DNA from: an uncultured Geobacter sp.
GTDB lineage: Bacteria > Desulfobacterota > Desulfuromonadia > Geobacterales > CAIOGM01
Direction: 5' to 3'
Assembly (NCBI GenBank): GCA_903857795.1
Contig: CAIOGM010000143.1
Coordinates: forward strand, 1 to 64,000
Length of the DNA: 64,000 nt
Shown piece after piece: positions 15,444-25,505 of this stretch; within the stretch, counting starts at the first letter, position 1, and each line of letters begins with the position of its first letter. The position numbers were made by a program, and so were the translations under genes. A model generated the notes under the pieces. It was not told where the DNA came from. It searched no databases and was given only the letters and a program-made list of their open reading frames with translations.

Positions 15444-17450
15444 ATGATAAGCCCCCTCTTATCCTGGAAACGCCAGTCGCTGTTTCGGCAGCTCCTCCTG
15501 GTGAATTGCGCCATAATCATGATCTCAATCGTTGCGCTCTTTCTCCTGGTCATGGTCGGCACGTTCACCATGCAGAAGAAACGGTTCGTTGAGGAGAGCC
15601 TGCTCCGCCTGGAAGACTTTGCCGGCGCCATCGCCGATGAGGCGGTTATCGGTGATGATGCGAGCATTGAGAAGTATTTCAGGGGGCGCATCAGCGGCAA
15701 GGATGTTTTTCAGGTCAGGTGGGTCGACCGGAACGGAAAGATCATTCTGGTCAAGACAGAGCCGGAAAAGAGCTGTGCCCCTGCGTGGTTGGGAACTCTC
15801 ACCGGTCTGGCCAGGCAGGAGCATTCTAAGAGACTTGTTTTCGGCGGACTCTTTTACGGGGAGCTCAGCACCGTGACCACGGCCGTCGCCACGACCACTA
15901 CTATCTGGGATGCGCTGCTCTGGGGAACCGCGGGGATCGTTCTCCTGTCGGTCATCCTCCTGGTCGCCACCGCCCTGGTGCTTAAGGGGAATCTCGTGGT
16001 CCTGAAAGAGCTGACCCTCTGTACCCAAGGGTTGGTGGACGGTGATTTCTCCACCCGGGTCCCCAGGGTGACGCAGCCGGAGTTTGCACCCATATTCAAG
16101 GCGTTCAACCGGATGGCCGCCACCATGCAGCAGCTCATCCAGCGGATCGAAAGCGAAACGCAGTTCATGCAGACCATGATCAACTCCATCCCTGACCTGA
16201 TTTTCATCAAGGACAAAAATGGTGTCTATCTGGGATGTAACGACGCCTTTGTGTCGAAATTCGCCGGCAGGCCCAAGGAGCAGATTATCTCCTGTAACGA
16301 TTTTGACGTAGTGCCCGATCGCGCCTTGGCCGAACTGTTCCGTCAGCAGGACCGGGAGGTCATGGCCGCCGGCTCTGCCCGCTCCAGTGAAGATTCGATT
16401 ACGCTGGTTGATGGGAGCAATGCGCTGGTTGAGACCATCAAGGTGCCGTTTTATGATCAGAATGGAGTGGTGGCCGGACTGATCGGCATTGCCCGGGATA
16501 TCACCGCACGTAAACAGGCAGAGGAAGCTCTCTTTGATCACCAGCAGGAGTTGTTGTCCGTCAATTTGACCCTGGAGAACCGGATTCAGGACGAGGTACA
16601 GAAGAACCGGGCGAAAGACCGGCTGCTGCTCCAGCAGGACAAGCTGGCCTCCATCGGCCAACTCGCGGCCGGTGTGGCCCATGAGATCAATAATCCCATG
16701 GGGTACATCTCCAGCAACCTGCGGACACTGGCCGAGTATTTCGATCAGTTGGTCCGGTTTGACCGTCTCTGGCTGGAGCAGGTTAGCGGTGAACTGACGC
16801 CGCCGACCCGGGAGCTCGTCGCTGCCAGCAGGGAGTCCCTGGAGATAGAGCAGCTCCTGGGAGACGGGGTCGACCTGATCAGGGAGTCGCTACAGGGAGC
16901 GAGACGGGTCACGAAGATCGTCCAGGACCTGAAGAGCTTTTCCCGGGTGGACGCACTGGTGGAGAATGAACCGGTCGACCTGAGCCGCTGCATGGAGAGC
17001 GCCCTGAACATCTGTTACAACGAACTGAAATATGTGGCCGAAATCCGCAAGGAGTTTGCTCCCGTGCCGGAGGTTCTCTGCAATCCCGGCCAGCTGAATC
17101 AGGTCTTTCTCAATCTGCTGGTCAACGCCGGCCAGGCCATTACCCGGCCGGGAGAGATCATCCTGCGCTGCCGGCATGACGACTCTTTTGTCTATGCCTC
17201 GGTCAGCGACACCGGGAGCGGGATTCCGGAGGAGATCATGAAGCGGATTTTCGACCCCTTCTTCACCACCAAGGAGGTGGGGGCGGGAACCGGGCTGGGC
17301 TTAAGCATCTCCTATGAGATAATCAAGCAGCACAACGGAGAGCTCCTGGTGGAAAGCAGCTTAGGGAGCGGGACCACCTTCACCGTCAAGCTCCCCCGCA
17401 CTCCGGTTCGTCCGGATGAGGCTGGTACAGGCACCGTTCCTCATGTCTGA
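15444..17450 (+). CDS. Membrane sensor histidine kinase (periplasmic domain, HAMP, PAS, HisKA, HATPase)
   Basis: 668 residues from the ATG at 15444. Two transmembrane helices (about 19-42 and 152-178) flank a periplasmic region of about 110 residues. A HAMP linker (about 180-235), a PAS domain (about 245-370, [20 protein letters not shown]), and a kinase core follow, with phospho-acceptor H413 in [14 protein letters not shown] and ATP-binding boxes [22 protein letters not shown] and GTGLGLS. It follows the PhnD-like gene with 5 bases between, so the pair is probably a ligand-sensing unit. The response regulator is not adjacent; the nearest is the NtrC-type protein at 20099. Confidence 0.93.
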   Translation: MISPLLSWKRQSLFRQLLLVNCAIIMISIVALFLLVMVGTFTMQKKRFVEESLLRLEDFAGAIADEAVIGDDASIEKYFRGRISGKDVFQVRWVDRNGKIILVKTEPEKSCAPAWLGTLTGLARQEHSKRLVFGGLFYGELSTVTTAVATTTTIWDALLWGTAGIVLLSVILLVATALVLKGNLVVLKELTLCTQGLVDGDFSTRVPRVTQPEFAPIFKAFNRMAATMQQLIQRIESETQFMQTMINSIPDLIFIKDKNGVYLGCNDAFVSKFAGRPKEQIISCNDFDVVPDRALAELFRQQDREVMAAGSARSSEDSITLVDGSNALVETIKVPFYDQNGVVAGLIGIARDITARKQAEEALFDHQQELLSVNLTLENRIQDEVQKNRAKDRLLLQQDKLASIGQLAAGVAHEINNPMGYISSNLRTLAEYFDQLVRFDRLWLEQVSGELTPPTRELVAASRESLEIEQLLGDGVDLIRESLQGARRVTKIVQDLKSFSRVDALVENEPVDLSRCMESALNICYNELKYVAEIRKEFAPVPEVLCNPGQLNQVFLNLLVNAGQAITRPGEIILRCRHDDSFVYASVSDTGSGIPEEIMKRIFDPFFTTKEVGAGTGLGLSISYEIIKQHNGELLVESSLGSGTTFTVKLPRTPVRPDEAGTGTVPHV

Positions 17451-18354
17451 CCCCGCTTCCCCCTACCGCCTGGGCATCGACCTGGGCGGCACCAAGATCG
17501 AGGCGCTCCTCCTGGCGCCGGATGAAGCCGTGCTCCTGCGGAGCCGGATTCCGTCTCCGGCTGCTGAGGGGTACGCTCCCCTGCTTGCCTCCCTCCACCG
17601 GTTCATCACCGAAACGGCTTCCCTGGTTCCCGCCGGCTGTCCCTACTCTGTCGGGGTCGGTATCCCCGGCTCCCTTGACCCCGTCACCGGCCTGGTCCGC
17701 AACGCCAACTCCACCTGCCTCATCGGTCGACCTCTGCAAAATGATCTGGAACGGCTCCTCGGCCGGCGGGTGGGAATCCGCAACGATGCCGACTGCTTCG
17801 TGCTGGCCGAGTACCGACAGGGAGCCGGACAGGGGTATGGGCTCGTCTTCGGGGTGATCATGGGGACGGGGTGCGGCGGCGGGCTCTGTATCGATGGCGT
17901 GGTGCGGGAAGGGGCTCACCGGATCGCCGGGGAGTGGGGGCACTTCCCGGTAGACCCTCTGGGCGCCCCCTGCTACTGCGGCAACCGGGGGTGCGTGGAG
18001 ACGAAGATCAGCGGCTCCGGGGTAGAGAAGGCCTTTGTCGCCCGGTATGGCCGGAAGCTGACCATGATGGAGATCGTGGCCGGAGCCCGGGATGGCGCTA
18101 GGGAGTGCCGGGAGAGCTTCGACCGGTTTCTGGACGACTTCGGCCGCTGCCTGGGGGGGCTCATCTCCATCCTTGACCCCGATGCGGTGATCCTCGGCGG
18201 GGGGCTCTCGGCCATCGACGAGCTCTATACCATAGGGGTCCAGCGGGTCCGGCAGTACGCCTTCCACGACGACCTCCGGACCCCGATCCTGAAGAACCGA
18301 CTCGGCGATTCTGCCGGGGTCTTCGGCGCGGCGTGGAGCGGGGTGGCGCCATGA
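17443..18354 (+). CDS. ROK-family sugar kinase
   Basis: 303 residues from the ATG at 17443, which overlaps the end of the upstream kinase; a start at 17416 would add nine residues. The ATP site is LGIDLGGTKIE at about residue 9. NDADCFVLAEY carries the catalytic Asp, GVIMGTGCGGGL the ATP site, and CYCGNRGCVE the ROK zinc motif (three Cys with an upstream His, GEWGHF). It is similar to bacterial N-acetylglucosamine kinase, glucokinase and fructokinase; the substrate is not decided by sequence. It overlaps both neighbouring sensor kinases, an unusual place for a sugar kinase. There is no N-terminal helix-turn-helix, so it is an enzyme rather than a ROK repressor. Confidence 0.88.
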   Translation: MSDPASPYRLGIDLGGTKIEALLLAPDEAVLLRSRIPSPAAEGYAPLLASLHRFITETASLVPAGCPYSVGVGIPGSLDPVTGLVRNANSTCLIGRPLQNDLERLLGRRVGIRNDADCFVLAEYRQGAGQGYGLVFGVIMGTGCGGGLCIDGVVREGAHRIAGEWGHFPVDPLGAPCYCGNRGCVETKISGSGVEKAFVARYGRKLTMMEIVAGARDGARECRESFDRFLDDFGRCLGGLISILDPDAVILGGGLSAIDELYTIGVQRVRQYAFHDDLRTPILKNRLGDSAGVFGAAWSGVAP

Positions 18355-20102
18355 TCCGGAGAGCTGTTCGGATGGGGATCCACCTTACAGTGATCCTCCT
18401 GCTGACCCTCCTCGTCCCCGGTCCGGCGCTCCCCGGTGAAGCGCCCGTCGCCGATATTCAGCCGGTCATCGTCGTCGGCGGCGACCGTGATTACCCCCCC
18501 TACGAGTTTGTTGACAAGAGCGGTCGGCCCGCCGGCTTCAACGTGGAACTCACCCGGGCCATCAGCCGGGTGATGGGGCTGCAGGTGACTTTCCGGATGG
18601 GGGGGTGGAAGGAGATGCGGGATGACCTCCAGGCGGGACGGGTGGAGATCCTTCAGGGAATCTCCTTCTCCGAGGCCCGGAGCAGGAGCATGGAGTTCTC
18701 TCCTCCCCACAGCATCGTCAGCCATGCCATCTTCAGCCGTCGCGACTCACCATTGGCCCGCTCCCTGGATGAGCTGAAGGGGAAGGAGGTCATCGTCTTC
18801 CAGAGCGGCATCATGCACGACCTCCTGGCGGAGAAGGGGGTTGCGCGGCGGCTGATCCTCACGGAGACCCCGGCTGATGCGCTCCGGCTCCTCGCCTCGG
18901 GGAAGCATGACTATGCCGTGGTGGCGGCCCTCCCCGGGACCTATCTCATCCGCGAGCTGAACCTTAGCAACCTGGTCATGTCGGCCACCGGTGTCGCCTT
19001 CTACCCCTACGGCTACGGGGTGAAAAAGGGGAATTACGAACTTCTCGCCCGGTTCAGCGAAGGGCTGGCCATCCTCAAGAAGACCGGAGAGTTCCAGCAG
19101 ATTCACGACCGGTGGCTGGGGGTGCTGGAGCAGCAGCCGCTCTCCTGGCGCGAGGTTGCCCGCTCCGCCGCCGTGGTGGTGGTTCCGCTCCTCCTCATCC
19201 TCTGCGCTACGCTCCTCTGGTCCCGGTCTCTCCGGCGGCAGGTCGCCCTGAGGACGGACTCTCTTGCCCGGGAGGTGGAGGAGCGGGAGCGGGCCGTGGA
19301 GGAGCTCCGGCTCAACCAGGCCCAGCTGCTCCAGGCCGACAAGATGAAAACTCTGGGGATTCTCGTCTCTGGGGTGGCCCACGAGATCAACAACCCCACC
19401 GGGCTGCTGCTGCTCAACCTGCCGATTCTCCGGGAGGTCTACCGGGACGCCGTGGAGCTGCTGGAGGAGCGGTACCGGGAGCAGGGGGATTTTCCCCTGG
19501 GGGGAATCCCCTACAGCCGGATGCGGGACGAGGTTCCGATCATGCTGGACGAGACTCTGGAGGGGGCCCGGCGGATCAAGCGGATCGTCGAGGAACTCAG
19601 GGAGTTCGCCCGTCCCGACGATGCCGCAGTGAAGGAGCCGATGGATCTCACCGCGGTGGTGAAGGGGGCGCTCCGCCTGGTGGAGCCGACCCTCCGCAAG
19701 GCCACCAGCCGGTTTACGGCCCGGTATGCCGACGATCTGCCGAAGCTCCGGGGAAACCCCTACCGGATCGAACAGGTGGTGGTCAACCTGATCGTCAATG
19801 CCTGCCAGGCCCTTCCCGATCCGGAACGAGGGATAGCCCTGGAACTCCGCCATGACCGGGAGACGGGGAGCGTGATCCTGGAACTGCGGGACGAGGGGAG
19901 AGGGATCCGCGCCGCCGACCTCCCCCATCTCACCGATCCGTTCTTCACCACGAAACGGGAGAGCGGCGGGACCGGCCTCGGCCTCTCCATCTCGGCCGGG
20001 ATCGTCAAGGAGCACGGCGGCTCCTTGAGCTTCTCTTCAGAACCCGGTTGCGGCGCCACCGTCACCCTGACACTTCCCGTATCAGAGGAGCTCTCCGCAT
20101 GA
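18351..20102 (+). CDS. Sensor histidine kinase with periplasmic amino-acid/dicarboxylate-type binding domain
   Basis: 583 residues from the ATG at 18351, overlapping the ROK stop by 4 bases. A signal or anchor helix (about 10-30) is followed by a bacterial solute-binding family 3 domain (about 45-260: YPPYEFVDKSGRPAGFNVELTRAI), a transmembrane helix near 270-290, a coiled linker and a HisKA/HATPase core with H344 in [13 protein letters not shown]. This is the arrangement of kinases sensing small acids. It overlaps the NtrC-type regulator by 4 bases, so the two form a two-component pair. The probable target is dctA downstream (see the sigma-54 promoter at 21763). Confidence 0.93.
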   Translation: MIRRAVRMGIHLTVILLLTLLVPGPALPGEAPVADIQPVIVVGGDRDYPPYEFVDKSGRPAGFNVELTRAISRVMGLQVTFRMGGWKEMRDDLQAGRVEILQGISFSEARSRSMEFSPPHSIVSHAIFSRRDSPLARSLDELKGKEVIVFQSGIMHDLLAEKGVARRLILTETPADALRLLASGKHDYAVVAALPGTYLIRELNLSNLVMSATGVAFYPYGYGVKKGNYELLARFSEGLAILKKTGEFQQIHDRWLGVLEQQPLSWREVARSAAVVVVPLLLILCATLLWSRSLRRQVALRTDSLAREVEERERAVEELRLNQAQLLQADKMKTLGILVSGVAHEINNPTGLLLLNLPILREVYRDAVELLEERYREQGDFPLGGIPYSRMRDEVPIMLDETLEGARRIKRIVEELREFARPDDAAVKEPMDLTAVVKGALRLVEPTLRKATSRFTARYADDLPKLRGNPYRIEQVVVNLIVNACQALPDPERGIALELRHDRETGSVILELRDEGRGIRAADLPHLTDPFFTTKRESGGTGLGLSISAGIVKEHGGSLSFSSEPGCGATVTLTLPVSEELSA

Positions 20103-21514
20103 TGAATGCCTCCCGCTATCCCGGGTTTGGACTCCTCCTGGTGGACGATGAACCGGCCTGGCTCCGCTCTCTCTCCCTGACCCTGGAGCGTTCTGCCGGC
20201 ATCACCAACATCCTCACCTGCAGCGACAGCCGCCAGGTTATGGCGCTCCTGGAGAGCCGGGAGATCGGCCTGGTGCTCCTGGATCTGACCATGCCCCACC
20301 TCTCCGGTGAGGAACTCCTGGCCGGAATCGTCGAGAGCTATCCCGACCTGATGGTCATCGTCATCAGCGGGATGAACCAGGTGGAGCATGCCGTCCGTTG
20401 CGTGAAGCTCGGCGCCTTCGACTATTTCGTCAAGACCGTTGAAGAGGACCGCCTGCTGGGAGGGGTGCTCCGCGCCATCCGGATGCGGGAGCTTCAGCAG
20501 GAGAACCGGGAGATGTCGAGCCAGCTGCTGGGGGGCGGGCTGAGGCGGCCGGAGCTCTTCAGCGGAATCGTCACCGCCGACCGGGCCATGCTGACCATCT
20601 TCGCCTACCTGGAGGCGGTGGCCAAGAGCCCCCAGCCGCTCCTCATCACCGGAGAGAGCGGGGTCGGCAAGGAGCTCATCGCCCGGGCCGCCCATACCCT
20701 GAGCGGCTGCCGGGGGCCCCTCGTCTCGGTCAACGTGGCCGGACTGGACGACACCGTCTTCGCCGATACCCTCTTCGGTCATCTCCGGGGCGCCTATACC
20801 GGCGCCGACCAGCCACGGCGGGGGATGATCGAAGAGGCCACCGATGGCACCCTCTTCCTCGATGAGATCGGCGACCTGAGTATTCCGTCCCAGGTCAAAC
20901 TTCTCCGCCTCATCCAGGAGGGGGAGTACTTTCCCCTGGGGAGCGACCGCCCCCGGCGGATCAAGGCCCGGGTCATCGTTGCCACCCACCGGGATCTTTC
21001 GGCGCGAGAGCAGAGCGGGGGGTTCCGGCGGGACCTCTACTTCCGGCTCCGGACGCACCACGTCCAGATCCCCTCCCTGCGGGAGCGGAAGGGGGACATC
21101 CCGCTCCTCCTGGATCATTTCCTCACCCAGGCGGCTCAGGCGCTGGGGAAGAAGCGGCCGACCCCGCCCAGGGAGCTGGGCCCGCTCCTGGCCGCCTACG
21201 ACTTCCCCGGCAATGTCCGGGAGCTGCGGGCCATGGTTTACGATGCCGTCAGTGTTCACCGGGAGCGGATCCTCTCCATGGAGAGTTTTATCCGGATCAC
21301 GGGACGCCGGGAGACGCGGCCGGCGCCGGCTCCCGCAGGGACAAACCTCTTCAGTGGCCTCCTCCGGCTCCCCACCTTCGGCGAGGCGGCGGAGCTCCTC
21401 GTGGCCGAGGCGCTGTCGCGGGCCGCGGGGAATCAGACCCTGGCGGCCCGGCTCCTGGGCATCTCCCAGCCGGCTCTCTCCAAGAGACTCAAGCAGGGAC
21501 GTACGCCACTGTAG
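20099..21514 (+). CDS. NtrC/DctD-family sigma-54-dependent response regulator
   Basis: 471 residues; the ATG at 20099 overlaps the kinase stop. The receiver domain (about 10-125) has the acidic pair VDDE, phospho-acceptor D62 (LLDLTMPH) and Lys in YFVKT. The AAA+ domain (about 160-385) has Walker A GESGVGKE, the sigma-54 contact loop GAYTGA (a Phe-to-Tyr variant of GAFTGA) and Walker B GTLFLDEIG. A Fis-type helix-turn-helix closes the protein (AARLLGISQPALSKRLKQ). It is probably the activator of dctA, since three palindromes and a sigma-54 promoter lie directly downstream. Confidence 0.95.
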   Translation: MMNASRYPGFGLLLVDDEPAWLRSLSLTLERSAGITNILTCSDSRQVMALLESREIGLVLLDLTMPHLSGEELLAGIVESYPDLMVIVISGMNQVEHAVRCVKLGAFDYFVKTVEEDRLLGGVLRAIRMRELQQENREMSSQLLGGGLRRPELFSGIVTADRAMLTIFAYLEAVAKSPQPLLITGESGVGKELIARAAHTLSGCRGPLVSVNVAGLDDTVFADTLFGHLRGAYTGADQPRRGMIEEATDGTLFLDEIGDLSIPSQVKLLRLIQEGEYFPLGSDRPRRIKARVIVATHRDLSAREQSGGFRRDLYFRLRTHHVQIPSLRERKGDIPLLLDHFLTQAAQALGKKRPTPPRELGPLLAAYDFPGNVRELRAMVYDAVSVHRERILSMESFIRITGRRETRPAPAPAGTNLFSGLLRLPTFGEAAELLVAEALSRAAGNQTLAARLLGISQPALSKRLKQGRTPL

Positions 21515-21585
21515 AACGGTTTTTCAGCACCGATGGCCGTTTCCCGGCCGCACCTTCATCCTCCCATCCCTCTCCTGCCAATGGG

Positions 21586-21687
21586 CATAACCGGGGTTAT
21601 GTTCATAACCCCGGTTATGAACACTCAACCTCCTGATATCGCCGATCTTTTCGACTGCCTCTGCTCCTCTTCATAATCTCAGTTATG
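21586..21687 (+). promoter_or_regulatory. Three palindromic enhancer sites (CATAA-N6-TTATG)
   Basis: CATAACCGGGGTTATG at 21586-21601, CATAACCCCGGTTATG at 21604-21619 and CATAATCTCAGTTATG at 21672-21687 share the frame CATAA-N6-TTATG. The first two are 18 bases apart centre to centre. They lie about 85-195 bases upstream of the -24/-12 element, the normal place for NtrC-class enhancers, and just after the regulator gene. They are inferred to be its binding sites. Confidence 0.75.
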
Positions 21688-21762
21688 ACCATTCGCAGGG
21701 CACTGCACCGGTAAAACCGGCTATTGTGTAATGATTCCCTGTTGTTAACTGTTTGCCGGTAA

Positions 21763-21780
21763 TTGGTATCTCTCTTGCTT
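21763..21780 (+). promoter_or_regulatory. Sigma-54 promoter of dctA
   Basis: TTGGTATCTCTCTTGCTT matches TGGCAC-N5-TTGCW, with GG at 21765-21766 and GC at 21777-21778 separated by exactly 10 bases. It lies about 97 bases before the dctA start and downstream of the three palindromes, so control by the adjacent NtrC-type regulator is likely. Confidence 0.8.
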
Positions 21781-21876
21781 TGGAGAGTGACATCGTGCGG
21801 CAACAAAACGACATCTCGTTTCCCGTCCCGGATGCCGCAGTCAACGACCACACCACGTACAAGCGAGGAGTCCGTC

Positions 21877-23193
21877 ATGGGTAAGAAGAGGTTTTATCGG
21901 CATCTCTATTTTCAGGTTCTCTGCGCCATCACGGTGGGGGTGCTCGTGGGGCGTTTCTCCCCGGAGACCGGGAGCGCGATGAAGCCCCTGGGTGACGGTT
22001 TCATCAAGCTGATCAAGATGATCATCGCCCCGATCATCTTCTGTACCGTGGTCACCGGCATCGCGGGGATGGAAGACATGAAGAAGGTCGGGCGGGTGGG
22101 GGCCAAGGCGCTTCTCTACTTCGAGATCGTCTCCACCCTGGCCCTGGCCATCGGTCTCGTGGTGGTGAACGTCATTCAGCCAGGCGCCGGTTTCAACGCC
22201 GATGTGACCAAGATCGACACCAAGGCGCTGGCAACCTACACCTCCCAGGCACAGTCCCACAGTACGACAGATTTTCTGATGAACATCATCCCGAGCAGCG
22301 TGGTCGACGCCTTCGCCAAGGGGGATATCCTGCAGGTGCTCTTCTTCGCGGTCCTCTTCGGCTTTGCTCTCTCCGCCATGGGTGAACGGGGGAAGGGGCT
22401 CTTCCGGCTGATCGACCAGCTCTCCCACACCTTTTTCGGTATCGTCAACGTGATCATGAAGGCCGCTCCCATCGGCGCCTTCGGGGCCATGGCCTTCACC
22501 ATCGGCAAGTTCGGGCTCGGCTCCCTTTCCAAACTGGGGATGCTCATGGGAAGCTTCTACCTGACCTGTGTCATCTTCATCTTCGTGGTCCTGGGCGCCA
22601 TCGCCAGGCTCTGCGGTTTCAATATCTTCAAGTTCATCCTGTACATCAAGGAAGAGCTCCTCATCGTCCTGGGGACCTCGTCCTCTGAGTCTGCCCTGCC
22701 GCGGCTCATGGCCAAGCTGGAGAACCTGGGCTGCACCAAGTCGGTGGTGGGGCTGGTCGTCCCCACCGGCTACTCCTTCAACCTGGACGGCACTTCCATC
22801 TATCTCACCATGGCGGCGCTCTTCGTGGCCCAGGCCACCAACACCCCGCTCACCATGACCCAGACCTTCACCATCCTCGGGGTGCTCCTCCTCACCTCCA
22901 AGGGGGCGGCCGGGGTCACGGGGAGCGGCTTTGTAACCCTTGCCGCCACATTCTCCGCCATCCCCACCATCCCGGTGGCCGGTCTGGCCCTGATCCTCGG
23001 CATCGACCGCTTCATGTCCGAGGCCCGGGCTCTGACCAACTTCATCGGCAACGGGGTCGCCACGGTGGTGGTCTCCCGGTGGGAGAATGAGCTGGACGTG
23101 GCGCAGATGGAGCGGGTCCTCAATAACGAGAGCGATACCGAGGCTGAAGAGCCGGAGGTGATCCTCGGTTCCCCCGACATCATCATGGAGTAG
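21877..23193 (+). CDS. dctA: C4-dicarboxylate:cation symporter
   Basis: 438 residues from the ATG at 21877 (GAGGAG 8 bases upstream); a longer in-frame start would fall inside the promoter. It is a DAACS-family inner-membrane symporter that imports succinate, fumarate or malate with protons or sodium. Family motifs are [23 protein letters not shown], the serine-rich loop [11 protein letters not shown], and the substrate/cation motif [12 protein letters not shown]. About eight membrane helices plus two re-entrant hairpins are expected. The sigma-54 promoter and a DctB/DctD-like pair upstream support dicarboxylate rather than glutamate use. Confidence 0.93.
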   Translation: MGKKRFYRHLYFQVLCAITVGVLVGRFSPETGSAMKPLGDGFIKLIKMIIAPIIFCTVVTGIAGMEDMKKVGRVGAKALLYFEIVSTLALAIGLVVVNVIQPGAGFNADVTKIDTKALATYTSQAQSHSTTDFLMNIIPSSVVDAFAKGDILQVLFFAVLFGFALSAMGERGKGLFRLIDQLSHTFFGIVNVIMKAAPIGAFGAMAFTIGKFGLGSLSKLGMLMGSFYLTCVIFIFVVLGAIARLCGFNIFKFILYIKEELLIVLGTSSSESALPRLMAKLENLGCTKSVVGLVVPTGYSFNLDGTSIYLTMAALFVAQATNTPLTMTQTFTILGVLLLTSKGAAGVTGSGFVTLAATFSAIPTIPVAGLALILGIDRFMSEARALTNFIGNGVATVVVSRWENELDVAQMERVLNNESDTEAEEPEVILGSPDIIME

Positions 23194-23264
23194 CCGTATA
23201 CGGTAAGGGGGGATGCTGGTGTGAAATCCGGTTGACAGCAGTCGAGAAAAGAAGGTAATTTGAC

Positions 23265-23303
23265 AGCCGCCACCGTCGGGTTCCTCCGACGTGGCGGCTT
23301 TTT
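23265..23303 (+). terminator. Rho-independent terminator after dctA
   Basis: AGCCGCCACCGTCGG pairs with CCGACGTGGCGGCT (one bulged C) around a GTTCCT loop and is followed by TTTTT. It ends the dctA transcript before the GGDEF/EAL gene. Confidence 0.88.
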
Positions 23304-23357
23304 CTTGGTTTATTGGTTGTCCCTTGAAATATCGGGGTGGAAAATGGCGGCGGTACG

Positions 23358-25505
23358 ATGTCAGAAAAAGTGACTGAACCGGCTGGACGGAGCCGACAAA
23401 ACGCTCGTGAAATTGCCGAGGCGCGCTTTGAGAAGCTGTTCGAAGACGCCGAGGCCCTGTCGATTCAGGGCTATCTTCCCGACGGTACGGTTGTCTACTG
23501 GAACCGCGCCTCAGAGGCAATCTACGGCTATAGCGCCGAGGAAGCCCTGGGGGGGAATCTGCTGGATCTGATCATCCCCGCTGAGATGCGGAGTATCGTG
23601 GAGGGGGCTGTCCGGTGGATGTTCGAGTCGGGGCAGGGGATCCCCGCCGGGCGCCTTGAATTGAGGCACAAGGATGGCCGGAAGGTTCCCGTCTACTCCT
23701 GTCATACCGTGGTCGCCGTCCCCGGAGAGAGTCCAATCCTGTTCTGTATGGATACGGACATGAGCGCGCTGGATTCCGCGGAAGCCGAGCTGCGTATCGC
23801 GGCGACGGCCTTCGAGTCGCAACAGGGGATGCTGATCACCGACCGGCGCGGGGTGATTCTTCGGATCAATCAGTCGTTCGCCCAGGCCACCGGCTACACC
23901 GCGGCTCAGACAGTCGGCCGACCGCTGCGCATCCTTCGCTCAAATCAGCATCCGCCGGGATTTTACTCGGAGATGTGGTCCGCTCTGCTGTTGAGCGGTT
24001 CGTGGCAGGGGGAGATCAGTACCAAGCGAAAAAACGGCGAGATCTCCGCCGACTGGGTTACCTTCACCGCGGTCAGGGATGCATCGGGTGGGGTTACCCA
24101 CTATGTGGGGACGCAGACCGACATCACCCTGCGCAAACAGGCAGAGGCCAAGATCATTCATCTGGCGTTCTACGATCCCCTGACCCACCTCCCCAATCGG
24201 CGCTTGCTGCAGGATCGGCTCCAGCAGGCGCTCTCCGCCATCCGGCACAATCAGAGCTGTGGCGCCCTGCTGTTCATCGATGTGGACAATTTTAAGACGC
24301 TCAACGACACGCAGGGGCATATCATCGGCGATCTGCTGCTGCAACAGGTCGCAGAACGGTTGAAGACGAGCATCCGCGCCAGCGACACGGCCGGTCGCCT
24401 CGGCGGAGATGAATTCGTCGTGATGCTGGAGGACCTGGGGAGCGATCTGCATGAAGCGGCCGGACGGTCGGAGTCGACAGGCCGGACGCTGCTGGCTCTC
24501 CTCAGTCAACAGTACACCCTGAATGATCTTGTCTATGAAGGGAGCGTCAGTATCGGCGTGGCCCTCTTCTCGCCTCCGGGAAGCAGTGTTGCTGAACTGA
24601 TGAAACAGGCCGATCTGGCGCTGTACGAAGCCAAGGCCGCCGGACGGAATACGCTCCGTTTCTTCGACGCCGAGATGCAGGCCGCTGTCACCTTACGTGC
24701 GGAGCTGGTCAGCGGTCTGCGTGAGGGGGTGGCCAAAGGGGAGTTTTTTCTACACTACCAGCCGCAGGTCGATTCCCACGACCGGATCATCGGCGCGGAA
24801 CTGCTCCTGCGGTGGGATCGGCCGCGGCATGGCATGGTGCCGCCGACGTTATTCATCCCGGTTGCAGAGGAGTCCGGCCTGATTCATCCTCTCGGCGACT
24901 GGGTGCTGGAAACCGCCTGTGACCGTCTGGTGGCGTGGGGAGATCAACCGGTGCTGGCACAGCTGACTCTGGCGGTCAATGTCAGCGCCCGCCAGTTTGC
25001 GCGGAGTGATTTTGTCGCACATGTGACCGGCATCCTGGTGAGAACAGGGGCCGACCCCCGGCGGTTGAAGCTGGAGCTTACCGAGAGTCTGCTGATCAGC
25101 GATATCGATGACGTGGTGGAGAAGATGACCGCCCTCAAGAGGATCGGTGTCAGCTTCTCCCTGGACGATTTTGGGACAGGATATTCATCTCTCGCCTATC
25201 TGCAGCGTCTCCCCCTGGATCAGTTGAAGATCGATCGCTCTTTTGTCCGGAACCTTCTCACCGACCAGAGCAGCGTCGTGATCGCCCAGACGATCATCGC
25301 CCTCGGCGGAAGCATGGGGCTCTCGGTCATTGCCGAAGGGGTCGAGGAGGAGGGGGTGCGCCGGATTCTGGGTGACCTGGGGTGCATGAGTTATCAGGGG
25401 AACCTGTTCGGCAGGCCGATGGCTGTGGAGGAGTTCCAGGCGCTTGCTACCCTCTCTCCAGCCCCGCGAACCGTACCAGCAGCTTCTTCGGCCCCACGGA
25501 GTTGA
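23358..25505 (+). CDS. PAS-PAS-GGDEF-EAL c-di-GMP turnover protein
   Basis: 715 residues from the ATG at 23358 (a GTG at 23337 is possible; both ribosome sites are weak). No membrane helix is seen. It has two PAS domains (about 25-145 and 150-270), then a GGDEF domain with intact RLGGDEF near residue 355, then an EAL domain near 450-700 with the ELL variant of the signature (GAELLLRW) and the usual SLDDFGTGYSS and LPLDQLKIDRSFV. Both cyclase and phosphodiesterase sites look intact, so the net activity is not predictable. The last 20 codons overlap the 3' end of uvrD on the other strand, and the tail (APRTVPAASSAPRS) is probably read-through. Confidence 0.93.
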   Translation: MSEKVTEPAGRSRQNAREIAEARFEKLFEDAEALSIQGYLPDGTVVYWNRASEAIYGYSAEEALGGNLLDLIIPAEMRSIVEGAVRWMFESGQGIPAGRLELRHKDGRKVPVYSCHTVVAVPGESPILFCMDTDMSALDSAEAELRIAATAFESQQGMLITDRRGVILRINQSFAQATGYTAAQTVGRPLRILRSNQHPPGFYSEMWSALLLSGSWQGEISTKRKNGEISADWVTFTAVRDASGGVTHYVGTQTDITLRKQAEAKIIHLAFYDPLTHLPNRRLLQDRLQQALSAIRHNQSCGALLFIDVDNFKTLNDTQGHIIGDLLLQQVAERLKTSIRASDTAGRLGGDEFVVMLEDLGSDLHEAAGRSESTGRTLLALLSQQYTLNDLVYEGSVSIGVALFSPPGSSVAELMKQADLALYEAKAAGRNTLRFFDAEMQAAVTLRAELVSGLREGVAKGEFFLHYQPQVDSHDRIIGAELLLRWDRPRHGMVPPTLFIPVAEESGLIHPLGDWVLETACDRLVAWGDQPVLAQLTLAVNVSARQFARSDFVAHVTGILVRTGADPRRLKLELTESLLISDIDDVVEKMTALKRIGVSFSLDDFGTGYSSLAYLQRLPLDQLKIDRSFVRNLLTDQSSVVIAQTIIALGGSMGLSVIAEGVEEEGVRRILGDLGCMSYQGNLFGRPMAVEEFQALATLSPAPRTVPAASSAPRS

